Shown piece by piece: positions 42,365 through 52,740 of a DNA stretch of 64,000 bases. Made by a program: the position numbers and the translations under genes. The stretch's first letter is position 1, and every line of letters starts with the position of its first letter. Origin of the DNA: Isoetes taiwanensis (Eukaryota; Streptophyta; Lycopodiopsida; Isoetales; Isoetaceae). The notes below the pieces were generated by a model. That model saw nothing but the letters and a program-made list of their open reading frames with translations. It was not told the DNA's origin and ran no database searches. The stretch spans positions 7,354,871-7,418,870 of the forward strand of contig JAJEKV010000010.1 of assembly GCA_021234155.1 (NCBI GenBank). Reading direction: 5' to 3'.

Positions 42365-44571
42365 CTTGTGCTACAACAAATTGTTAGAATGGTCTGGAAC
42401 ATCAAGAAGCTCTCTCGCAGCTTTTTCAGGTGGCAATTGCTGACAATGTGGTGCAAGGTCTCCACATGGATGATGGGTCGCAGCAGGTTTGCAGTCAATT
42501 TGCAGATGACACATTCCTCTTTCTTCATGCAGACGAATCCAATCTCCAGGCAGCCAAGAATATTTTGGATGCCTTTTCTTTAGCTTCGGGATGCTTGCTT
42601 AACTGGTCGAAGTGCTCGGCCATGTGGGTACTAAAGGAACCTCCTCCTGCGTGGTTGAGTTAGTTTCCCTGGGTTCTAACACCGCCACACACAGCTGCCA
42701 AACTGTTAGGCATACCATTTGGCTTGGACATTAATGCTAGGGCAATTTGGGCGGAGACATTACAGAATCTTAAGCAGCATTTGAATTGGTGGAGGGGAAG
42801 TAAACTCACCATGGCTGGTAGGATTCTGGTAGCCAAGTCAGTGCTCTGTAGCACTCATGTTTACGCAGCCTCCTGCATACTTGCGCCAGAAAGTGTGGTT
42901 AAGGAGTTGGATGACACCATTCGCAATTTTGTTTGGGGAGGGAATGAGGAGGGGGCTACAGTGAAGGTCGCATGGTGGAAGTGTGTGCGTCCCAGACAGG
43001 CAGGGGGTTTGGGTATGCTTGATGTGTCGTTGCACACGAAGGTTCTGGTGTCGAAATTCATCTGGCAGAGCAACAGTCCCGTGTTTGGCTCTCTGTTGCA
43101 CGCAGATCCGCCGTCACTCTATTGTGTTTAGGAAGCCAGCTATTCCGGCTCAGTTGCCGTGGGCTCTGTTTGAGGATTTGCGGCCATTCCCTCATGCTTC
43201 GCCTTTTCTTAAGGGTCTCCTGAAGGCCTGGAAGGTGGTCAAGGTTCTCTTTTCATTGGACCCTAGCAGATGTATGGTAGCCTCATCGCCCTTTCTCTGG
43301 GTACCCTTGGACTCTGCATCTCCCTTGGCCTCTTCCTTACACCCAGGTACTCAGCGCCGATGGATTGCTGCAGGGGTAACATCCATCCGTGACTGGTATT
43401 GGGAGGGTCATCTGGCGCCATGGGAGTTTTTTAGGGAGAGATTTGGCCTGCGGCGGTGGGACATACGGACTTGGGCCAGAATTGCCAATGCTATTCCATT
43501 GCAGTTGTCTTCTCAAGTCAATCGCGTTTGGAAGTCGCATAGTGGACTTGATGCATCTCAGTTTGTAGCATCGGCTTATGGGCTCCTAGCGCTTCAGGAC
43601 ACGTTGCCGCCTTCGGATAAGTGGTCACTTAAGCTTCCAGGGAGTAAGTGGCCCGCCATGTGGAAGTGGGCGTGGAATACATTGCCTCCTCCTAAAATCC
43701 GTACCCTTTTGTGGCAGATCTTGCACCGTAGCCTCAGGGTGAATGTCCGAGTCCACAGGTTTAGGGTGAAAGCATGCTAGGGTGTACCATCTAAAGTTCT
43801 TTTTAGGGAGTGCGAAACTACCCAGAAAAGTACCCAACACTGGGTACTGGAAACTTGCATTAATGTCTCAATAAACAATAAGTTTGAGAGTTTATTCATC
43901 CATTTTAGTCTCTAATAGTATTGTCATCCTCTAATACTATAGATTGATATGTTATTGACCTTCAACTCAAAATTTTTGGATTGATTTTAATGAAAAGAAA
44001 AAGTAGAAAGTACCAGTTTTAAAAGTACCCAGTGTAGGTACTTTTGAGGGTTCCAAAAGTGGTACACCGTAGCATGCTTTCACCCTTTAAGCCTCAGGTA
44101 GCAGAAACATGCCCTTTATGTGGGAGGCGACGTGAGACCATTGAGCATTGCTTTGTCCTATGCACAGAGGTAGGGGCAGCTTGGTCCTGGGTGAGAGCCC
44201 TCTTTGGGACGTCATTATGCAGTCAGAAGATTCTCTTGGGAGTCCTTCCTAGCAGGTGGGCAGTGGCCAAGCGGCAGGCGTTTCATTTATGCAGAGCTTG
44301 GCTTTTGTGGCTGATTTGGAAAAGACGGAGAGCGAAGGTCTTTCAGAATGCAGTGCTTAGCCCTTTTTGGTTGGTTCCGATCTTGAGGCATAAGTTGTGG
44401 CAGGCGTACCAAGTCTCAAGCTTGTCTGGCACAGTTAAGCGGGAAATTTGGTCGACATTCCTACAGATTGTGGATCATGATGGGCACTTCATTTCTTAGC
44501 ACCACACTTATCATTGTACTTGATCGCATTCTAGTGGTTTAATATATTCTTATATTCTTCAAAAAAAAAAA
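42365..44571 (+). mobile_element. 5'-truncated LINE with RT, zf-RVT and short poly(A)
   Basis: The element starts inside the reverse transcriptase (QFADDTFLFLHADE palm motif near 42500), continues through the thumb/connection region (SKLTMAGRILVAKSVLC, NFVWGGNEE) and ends with a zinc-finger region (CPLCGRRRETIEHC) and stop at 44499. A short A-run follows at 44562-44572. Stops near 42662 and a frame change near 43120 disable it. The frame is split by a MITE at 43764-44085; removing one target copy restores the zf-RVT frame exactly. The endonuclease and the N-terminal RT are absent. No clear target-site duplication was found. Confidence 0.88.
43764..44085. mobile_element. 322-bp MITE inserted in the LINE
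   Basis: Terminal inverted repeats of 26 bp with one mismatch (GGGTGAAAGCATGCTAGGGT at the left end, its complement at the right) continue with weaker pairing to about 95 bp (AAAGTACCCAACACTGGGTA and its partner). The flanks are TTTA at 43760-43763 and TTTA at 44086-44089, a 4-bp target duplication. There is no ORF. The 4-bp target does not fit PIF/Harbinger (3 bp) or Tc1 (TA); Sola-type or a TTAA-preferring family are possibilities I cannot decide between. Confidence 0.9.
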
Positions 44572-45477
44572 ACATCAAATAAATTGCAGAGGTAATCCGT
44601 CAAGTATAAATAAAAAGGAAAACTACTATGTTCAGAGAGAGAGAAACCTGCTGGTTACTAGACTCTAGTTGTTTTAACAGAAAATTTGCATTTGTTAGTT
44701 GCTTCAACTGAAATAATATAAAAAACAATAACTTTGACGCAGATAAAATATCTGATGATGTGGCAATACGCAATTAAATGGTACTTTTGCATAAGGTACC
44801 CAGTTACAAAAGGTCTGGCACAGACCTTGCAGTAGCTGTTGGAGTACTTTTAATGTCCACCATGTTTCACACTGCTTGCTTCAAGTCTTGCCAAGCTTCT
44901 CATTAAATGTCATGGTCAAAGATATAACTGAGGAAATCAAGGTTTTGGGCATTTGCTATAGTGTGAGGTGTTTTCTGTAAGCAAATATGTAGCAAAATAA
45001 CAGGGGGTTCCAAGGGGATTTGATATGGATGTAAAAATAACAATTTCTGAAACCATAGACCATATATCCCTAAAACAATTGAGTGGGTTGTTATAAAAAA
45101 AATATAGATTCAGGATAAAAAAATAATCACATTAGCTCACTGGGTACATTAGTTAAAGTAGTCTTATTTGGACATTGAGTTATTTTGGTAGAGGGAATCT
45201 TGGAAGAATTTTAGAGATGACGTCTAGGGCATGACTCGACTGAATCTAGAAGAATATTTCTATATCTTTTGGAATGTTAGGGATTTTGAAGGAATCTAAT
45301 AGAATATGAAGAGAATTTACAAAATGTAAGGGAATCTTGGAAGAACTTCAGAGATGACATCTAGGGCATGACTCGACTGAATGGAGCTAGACACTTGGTT
45401 TTCTAGCTGAATATAAGATTTCTTTAACACCCATTGCCAGTCAAATTTGGGTCTCCTTTGCACCATTCTGGCCCAAA
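44572..45477. other. No gene seen
   Basis: AT-rich. GGTCTGGCACAGACCTTGCA at 44811-44830 matches 42141-42160 on the other side of the LINE. An 85-bp phrase with GGGAATCTTGGAAGAA recurs at 45194 and 45330. Confidence 0.45.
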
Positions 45478-45498
45478 GTCGCCGCGATAAATTTCTTT
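45478..45498 (+). repeat. GC-rich palindromic element, half copy
   Basis: Only the 3' half (GTCGCCGCGATAAATTTCTT) of the element at 12371 is present. Confidence 0.7.
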
Positions 45499-45544
45499 GA
45501 AGAGTTGAAAAGAAAAGTAACAAAAGAATATAATAATAAATAAT

Positions 45545-45810
45545 ATCGCGATGCCAGTCTAGTGGTCAAGCAGCTATTGGTAATGGGCAACCTCCATCCA
45601 AAGCTCAAAACCCGCTGACTATCATTGGATGCAAAAAAATAAAATGAAATAAATGAATAGAACATCCATCGCGATAACAACCTAGTGGTCAAGCTATTGG
45701 TAATGGTTATCCAATGCCCAAAACCCGTTGACTGTCATCGGTGCAAAAATAAAAATAAATAAATGAAAAGAACATCCATCACGGTAATAGCCTAGTGGTC
45801 AAGCCATCGA
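45545..45810 (+). repeat. Three tandem tRNA-like (SINE-like) units
   Basis: Three units start TCGCGATGCCAGTCTAGTGG, TCGCGATAACAACCTAGTGG and TCACGGTAATAGCCTAGTGG at 45545, 45668 and 45778. Each has an A-box-like TAGTGGTCAAG, and the first two have a B-box-like CTCAAAACCCG or CCAAAACCCG region followed by an AAATAAA-rich tail. The third is cut short. This is the layout of tRNA-derived SINEs arranged head to tail. Confidence 0.65.
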
Positions 45811-46004
45811 TAAAAAGAAGAGAGGAGGCAGAAAATAATGGGAATCCCATGGTAGTTGGTTATAGCACCTATCTATCCTATTGGCGCAAAACAGATGGCA
45901 ATAGCGCAAGTTCCACTCCTGCATGTTCTTTTGCATCTCAAGGATGTCCAGAATTGAGATCTATTCGACTTAGCACAAAACTTCTTTTGCCGCGGGTTGG
46001 AGAA

Positions 46005-46052
46005 GAGAAATGTCCGCGGCAGCCACAAGGCCGCTACGATAAATTTCTTGTA
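46005..46052 (+). repeat. GC-rich palindromic element, copy 3
   Basis: GAAATGTCCGCGGCAGCCAC and AAGGCCGCTACGATAAATTT: same family as 12371 with a loop enlarged by two bases and mismatched inner arms. Confidence 0.83.
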
Positions 46053-46084
46053 AATATAAAGATGTAGAGGATAGTCCTTATCAT

Positions 46085-46180
46085 AAATGCATGGCCAATA
46101 TCAGTCTAGTAATGAGGACCTTAACATCCATTCCCAAGGGCCGGGTTCAAGTATGACCAATTGGTTATATGGTGGAGATC
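46085..46180 (+). repeat. tRNA-derived SINE-like segment
   Basis: An A-box-like AGTCTAGTAATGAGG is followed at tRNA spacing by GGCCGGGTTCAAGTATGACC, a good B box. It is not a complete tRNA, so I read it as a SINE head. Confidence 0.5.
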
Positions 46181-47311
46181 TTATACCTTCCATATATACT
46201 AAATAATCACATGCGAAACAGCTCCTAGCATATGGTATCGGGGCTAGGTAGTGGATTGGTTTCCATGTGATATCTAGAATATGATATAGCTATGTATGTG
46301 ATGGTGAATAGATTGACATCCCTCAATAAATCAATAAACTAATCTACATTTGTGGTCCTCCTCTCATTACCGTTGATCATTAAACCTACCTTGTTTTGGG
46401 GAATTTTATTTGGAGGGTCTTTTTGAAGAGGGCTTAGAGGGTTTCTTAGAAGAATATTCTTAAGAATACTTTGATGTGGTAGGATGTAAACTACATTAGT
46501 TTATTTTTTAATATAGAGAAAAATGCAATCATAAAGTGAGCACATTCAAAGTATACAATCATAATATATTGTAGTGCACCAACCACACCAACAACTATTA
46601 CAAAACGGTATGAAACAAGAAATAGCATGCGTGAAATATTCTCCCATGCATTATCAAGTAAGGACTCTTTGCTAGACATTCTCTATCAATGCAAGTTGGA
46701 TGGTGTCCAAGAAGAAAATAAGCTCATGGTTGATGGTCTTGCAAATACGTAAATCAGATGGTAGCATGGAATATACACCCATTTCAGTTCTTACCATAAC
46801 ATCCAGGCATGTACATGTGGAATGCTTGTAGACCCTTACTTTATATGTTTCTTCTGGCCCACGCACCTTAATCAACATCCATATGGTGGATATTGGTCTT
46901 CTTAAATTCTATATTACATCAATTTGTAAAGTTTGGTTTCACGGTTGCTTCATGTATTCATGCGCTTGCTGAAACATTCCATGAATTATAATGAGCTACT
47001 TGCAAGAGGAGAAACATTTTGTCACTTGAGGCGATGACTTACATGGGTTAATCCATCTAATAGAATAGTTTCCTTTCTGGAATGTTCACAATTCCTCACT
47101 AGTGATATCCACCCTGATGGCTACAGACCATTTTGTGGACGAGTAGGTGTAGCTATCTTATATTATAATAATGTTATATCTTATCTTATTATATTATAAT
47201 GTTATATCGTATTGAATGGATCAAGCCCTAATTTAAATGGCTGAGATCATCTGATTGAAAATGAAGGCTGAGATTTATCGCACGACTTTCCACTATCGTG
47301 ATTAGTCATGA
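46181..47311. other. No gene seen
   Basis: No supported coding region. TGGTATCGGGGCTAGG at 46232 resembles a decayed tRNA-Met primer-binding site, but no LTR pair was found. A TTATATCTTATCTTATTATA repeat is at 47157-47210. Confidence 0.4.
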
Positions 47312-47740
47312 TTTGATTTCTTAAGAAGAAAGGAAAAGGAAAGGGGAGGTAAGGCACGGGTAAAAGGGAAAAGGGAAGGGAAAAAGGGCATGGAAAAAAG
47401 GCAAAGAAAGGGGGAAAAAAAGGAAAAAATGGCATGAAAAAAATGAAAACAAGAATAGAAACAGAGAGGGAGAAAGGAAAGAAAAAAAGGGAAGGGTGGG
47501 AAAAGGAGAAGAGGGTAAGGGAAAAGGGTGGGAAAAAGGGGATGAACAAAACATATGGGAAAAGGGGAAGGAAAGGAAAAACGGAAAAGAGAGATTGAAT
47601 GGGGAAAAGGGAACCTGGAAAAAAGGCACGAGGAAAAAGGCAAAAGAAAAGGGGGCAAAGGCATGGGAAAAAAAGGAGGAAAATAGTGAAGAAAAGAGGA
47701 AAAGGAAAGCGAAAAGATAGTATCGAAAAAAGAAAGGAAA
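47312..47740 (+). repeat. Polypurine tract, first block
   Basis: About 430 bases made almost only of G and A (GGGAAAAGG-type irregular repeats), very few pyrimidines. The minus strand gives Phe/Pro/Ser/Leu-rich ORFs without meaning. Confidence 0.93.
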
Positions 47741-47894
47741 AAGGTTAGATAGATAGTATTTTAACGTCACGCCACTAGGCAGCATCCAACTGGACATGTG
47801 ACCACACACCACACTACATTGCTCGGTTGGGCCCTGCCCCCAACCACCTTACATTGCGTGTGTTAGGATTTGACCCCCCAGTACCGAGTGCGAT

Positions 47895-47960
47895 TCTGGG
47901 CGGTCTCGAACTCGAGACCACATTGCTAAGGAACTAGTGTGTTACCACTAGACCAAACGT
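47895..47960 (-). repeat. tRNA-like (SINE head) between purine blocks
   Basis: On the minus strand, TTGGTCTAGTGGTAAC (A box) and, at tRNA distance, GGTCTCGAGTTCGAGACC (B box). The acceptor stem does not close, so it is a tRNA-derived element and not a tRNA gene. It sits in the 225-bp pyrimidine-containing gap of the purine tract. Confidence 0.65.
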
Positions 47961-47964
47961 TAGA

Positions 47965-49300
47965 GAGAAAAGGTGAAGAAAGAGGAGAGGAGAAGGGGAA
48001 AATGGCATGAAAAAAGGAAAAGGGAAAGGGAAAGGGAAAGGGAAAGGGAAAGGGAAAGGGGAAAAGAAAAATAGAGGGGATAAAAGCATATAAAAAGGCA
48101 TCGAGAAAAGAGAAATAGGGAAAGGGTGGGGAAAAAGCTGAACAAGAAAAGGGTGGAAGAAGGGGACGAACAAAGTGCATGGAAAAAGGGAAAGGGAAAT
48201 GAAAAAAGAAAAAGGGAGATGGAAAGGGGAAATGGGAACCTAGAAAAAGGGCACGAGAAAAAGGGCAAATGGGAAGGCGGAAAGGGCATGTAAAAAAAGG
48301 GAAAGGGTAAAGAAAGAGAAAAAGGGAAGCAAAATAGGGCATCGAAAAAAGAAAGGGAAAAGGTTAGAGAGAAAAGGTGAGGAAAGAGGAGAAGGAAAAG
48401 GGAAAATAGCATAGAAAAAAGGACAGGGAAAAGGGAAAAGAAAAAGGGAGGGGGAAAAGGAAGATAAAAAGGCACCGAGAAAAAGGAAAGAGGGGAAGGG
48501 TGGGAAAAGGAGGAAAAGGGAGGGGGAAAGAGGTGGAGAGCAAGGGATGAAAAAAGAGGAATAGAGGAAGGGGAAAAAAGGACGAGAAAAAGGGGAAGAA
48601 TAAAGGATGAGGAAAGGGAAAACATGAAGGGAAAAAGAGCATGAGAAAGGAAAAAAAAGGGAGAAAAGGGGAAAGGGGAAGAGGAAAAAGGCGAAGGAAG
48701 ATGGAGAAAAAAGGAAAAGGGGCACATAAAAAAGGTGGAGAAATGCAAATGGAAAGAGGTATATGAAAAAGGAAAGGGAAAGCGAAAATGAAAAGGAAGG
48801 AGGAAAGGAAAAGGGAAAAAAGGCACGGAGAAAAGCGAAAGGGAAGGGAAAGGAAAAAAAAAAGGGAAGCGGAAAAGGGGGGAAAAAGGCACCAGGAAAA
48901 GAGGAGAGGGAAATGGGAAAAGAGAACGGAAAAAGAGCACAGGATAAAGGAAGAGGGTGGGAAAGGAAGAAGAGGGACACATGAAAAGGTGGGGAAAAAA
49001 GAAGAAAAAAAGGCATAGGAAAAGGAAAAAAGGAAAGGAAAAAAAAAGGAAAAAATGGGAATGGCGGGAAAACGATGAAGAGGGAAGAGAAAAAGCCTAT
49101 CAGAGAAAGAAAAAGGGAAAGGGAAAAAGGGGAAGGGAAGGGGATGGTGAAGGGGGCTAAAAAAGGAGGGGGGGGAGGGGAAAGGGAAGGGAAAAAGATA
49201 ACGTGCAGGAAAAATAAGAACAAAGGGAAAAAGGAAAAAAAGTGTGTAGGATAATGAGGAAAAGGGGAAACATAGAATAGAGCAAAAAGCAAAGGGAAGG
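47965..49300 (+). repeat. Polypurine tract, second block
   Basis: About 1.3 kb of G/A-only style sequence with irregular GGGAAA, GGAAAAAGG and AAAGGGAAAGGG units, including a run of seven AAAGGG units at 48014-48060. Apparent minus-strand ORFs of 340 and 357 codons are low-complexity artefacts. Confidence 0.94.
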
Positions 49301-49636
49301 GTATTAAATGCACAAAAACCTTTTACAGCTTAACAGCACTGGGCTTGGTTTCTATTATATGGAAAGAAGACTGGGCTGAATATGTTTCCGTCCACATAGG
49401 TTCCCAACTTATGCCCAGCAACGCTGGGCACCATTACTAGTATGCCAATAAGCAAATAATCATCATTCATTTAAATTGGATTTATGTCAGGATTTTGGAC
49501 CATTTTAGCACTGCAACTTTTTCTCAGGTTAGTAAATTTGCATCGAGAATGTGGCTTTTTTTTTATAACAGCACAACATGATTACATTAAAAATTGAAAA
49601 TATTTTACATATATATGTTGAGTGACATAATGCTAA

Positions 49637-49945
49637 TTACTTCTCAGAAGTGATGCCTAGTGATATCATAGCTTTCTTCCTCACTTCCACAGGTATTGTA
49701 ACCCTAGCAGTCTTGTTTGGGATGACCTTTGGGGTCCATGAAAACAAAATAGTATCTAACTCAACCCAATCATCCCCTTCAATAGGGTTTCCCTTCCATT
49801 TCTTTGTCCAACAGTCTCTATACCTTTCTTCCTCTGCCACTCCATTTAATTGGTGCACTGGGCACCACCACTCCACACGAACTTTGTTCACATTGAGGTC
49901 ACCCACTTCTTTGCAAACATCTGAGATGGCGTAACCCATCCACAC
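49637..49945 (-). pseudogene. DUF7869-type C-terminal fragment
   Basis: The frame VRVEWWCPVHQLN ... RYRDCWTKKWKG ... WVELDTILFSWTPK resembles the C-terminal piece at 5909-5691 (WKKIWRP ... IELETIDYAWAPS), with the same spacing of WK, ELxTI and W.P. It appears to be the end of another copy of that mobile gene, lying directly next to the 3' end of the LINE relic. Confidence 0.5.
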
Positions 49946-49954
49946 AGGGTATAT

Positions 49955-52740
49955 CTATTTGCGCTCTGGAACTATAAGTGCAAATTGATGGCAAAGCAAG
50001 TCATCTTTGGGATCATAATCCTCTAGCCCGAGATATTTAGGCCCCTCAACAACCCCCAGCAAGCAACACTGACAAAGCCTGTCCTGGCGTGGCTCTCCAA
50101 CCCACCGACCCATCTCAAGCCGAAGATGGTAGGCCCCTGTTCGAATGGACGCGATAATCCTGCGCTTCTTCATGGGCAACGAGAACGCAGGTAGAGCTGT
50201 GGGCCTCGAACCAGGGTGGGGTTTATGTGCTGTTTGTAGTGTGCCACCTTTACCTGTTCCAGAGCATGTTGGTCCCAGAGCTTCCCCAGAAAACAAGAGT
50301 CCAAGTACCCCCTCAGCCTATCCTGGCCAGCGTCTGTGTGCACCTGGACGCACCTATGTGCGTCTACGTTCCAGCGCGCCAGCCACTGGGCTCTCTTGTC
50401 CTTCCAACAAGCCCTGAGTCGTTGCGGGCTCATCGCCACAGTGTAAGCCAAGTGCGGGAGCCGAGTGTCGCCCATGTTGGCCATCTTCTGGAAATAGACA
50501 ATGTGCCTATCAAGGGCCGCATGCTGCAGGGGCATGAATCCTGTCTTCTGCAACAAGATCTGATATGGAACTGAGGGCTTGACGCCTTCTGTACCTGCTC
50601 TAAGTCGTTCCAAGTCGCCAAAGACACCACTGGGCCCCACACCTCGACCCCATACAAAAGAACTGGCTCGACCAGTGCCCGGAACAAATGCGACTGGTGG
50701 CCCCAGTCATACAGCTCTGCCCTGTGACTATTGTTTTGCATTGCGTACAGCGCCTTCCAACCTGCGGTCACCCGAAGGCGAATGGATGCATCCCAATACA
50801 TTAAGGACGGGAATTCCACCCCTAGGTACTTGTAGCTGGGTGTGACCTCTACCATCTGCCCCTGGTAAGTGAGCGCCGGAGGTGCAGGATGACATGAGGA
50901 GGATATGAGGACCACCTTCGTCTTGGCCAGGTTGACCCGCATGTCCGTCGCCTGGCAGAATGTGTCCAGGGCATCTAGGAGTGCCTGCATTCCCTCTGGT
51001 GTATGGGCCAAGAGGTCCACATCATCTGCATAGATGAGCTGCAGGATGACCTGGTGCAAGAGCTGTATATCGTTCTCCCCATTGGCAGCTAGCCAGGCTT
51101 CCAACTGGTCAATGTAAAGTCCAAAGAGTGTAGGTGAGAGAGGACAACCTTGCCTAACTCCAATGCTACTGGCAAATGGCTGTCCTTCCGGTTGCATGCG
51201 GCCCGTGCAGCTCTCGTACAGTCTGTACACTGCGTTCTGCAGATCCATAGGGAGCCTCAAATGGTGCAATCTCGCCCACAACTTTTCCCTTCCGGGACCG
51301 TGGTTTTAAGCCTTTGCAAAATCCACAAAACAGCCCGTCAGAGGTCCTCCCGGCGGTTCCTGCTGGCCCCTCACCGTGGTCCCGAGTGTGAAGATGTGAT
51401 CAATGGTCGAATGTCGGGTCGAAAGCCCGCCTGGGTAAGTGCCCCGACTTCCACCTCTGCCCATCCGGTTACCGATGTTGAGAATGCCCGCCACGGCTTG
51501 GCAAATACCGAAATGACCATGATGGTTCGGTAAATTGGTGGGGCGGTGGGGTCCCCGCCTTGTAGATCGGAACAACCACGCGTGATCCATGATCCATGAC
51601 CGAAAACCTCTTGCGGCATACTGTTGAGCGGTGCGGTCGGGGCCGGGCACCATGGGGGTCATCCCCGCCCACTTGAGCAACTCCGCTGCGAGCCATCCAA
51701 GTCTGCCGCCTTCCCATTAGCCGGTAGGCCGCAGCCCTCTTCGACATATTCTTACGTGATCACCGGGTGGTGGAGCCATGCTGCGGGGAACATCATCCGG
51801 TGTTCGGGGGATCATAAAGCTATTGCGGTCCCACCGCTCCCCTTGCCCGTGATGTTCCTCGCAGTCGTGCTGGCTGCCCAGTACCCCGCGCCGAAAGCTC
51901 ACGGTGGGCGTCCGGTAGGCCGAACATTTCTCCCACGGTGCCTTGCCGGTACCTTGCCTTTGTTTCCTTGAGGAAGGCACGGTAATGGCTGGGTGGCCCG
52001 AGCTTCGGCTGGTCCCGATCCACGATGAGAGGCAGTGCGCATTTGCGTTCCTTACACTTTCGACATCAAACCATCTGTGCTGCGGGGAAGATTGCGGTCT
52101 CGATCTCGGGCGTGGGGAGGTCCGCCAAAGCATCTGTCGCCCTGCCTGAGGAGCTCAACCAGGTGGTCGGTTTGTTGCTCCAGTGTGGGGGCTTGCGCTG
52201 TGCCGGGAGGGCTTCTGCGAGCATGTCGGCGTAACCTCCGCCGCTCATAATCCAAAGCGCCAATCCGAGGTGGGCAAGCTACTGCTACTCGAGGGGCCAT
52301 AGCGGCTGGCCGTGCCAGCCTCACATAGAGTGGGAGGTGATCGAGTCGGCCTCCTGCGTCCCGACCGTCCCGTGCGGCGGAAAAATAGCTGACAAGGTGT
52401 ACATCCTGCGAGCCACTATGACATAATCCACGACACTAGTTCCGCCGCCATGATTGTCCTGTCTGCAAGTGTAGCCGTGGGAAGAGGGCCATTGTGGTAG
52501 GCCATTGCATATGAGCAGGTCAAAGATACCGCACATCAGGAGCAATTGTCTGCCAAAGCGAGTGACCTGACTGTCATCTGAGCGCCGTGTGCAAACTGCC
52601 TCTGCGGGACGCAACTGCAGCACGTCATCCGCTAGGGCTGTACCACCCTTGTCCGCGCATTGTAGTCTCCAAGGAGCATAACTCTGCCCATTCGCTTGTG
52701 CTGTTGTATGTCATCGATCATGTAATTCATTTTCGTGTTA
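49955..52740 (-). mobile_element. GC-rich LINE relic (endonuclease, RT, C-terminal zinc finger)
   Basis: In order on the minus strand: an endonuclease start with MLLGDYNAR (about 52690), the late endonuclease block CNGLPQWPSSHGYTCRQD then SVVDYVI (about 52530-52430), RT lead-in GCFVDFAKA (about 51310), RT core GVRQGCPLSPTLFGLYID and LIYADDVDLLAH (51281-50990), YKYLGVEF, and a C-terminal RQDRLCQCC zinc-knuckle block (about 50070). It is broken by many frameshifts. It belongs to a different LINE group from the copy at 42.4-44.6 kb: it is much GC-richer and has another C-terminal design. No target-site duplication found. Confidence 0.88.

Noticed and set aside
46225-46250. TGGTATCGGGGCTAGG as the start of an LTR retrotransposon
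   Set aside because: Degenerate match to the primer site with no detectable LTRs around it.
47895-47960. A tRNA gene on the minus strand
   Set aside because: A and B boxes are good, but the acceptor and anticodon stems do not close, so a tRNA-derived element is more likely.
47926-49313. Very long minus-strand ORFs (up to 357 codons, Phe/Pro/Ser-rich)
   Set aside because: They are the complement of a polypurine tract. Low complexity and lack of stops follow from composition, and no domain or start context is present.
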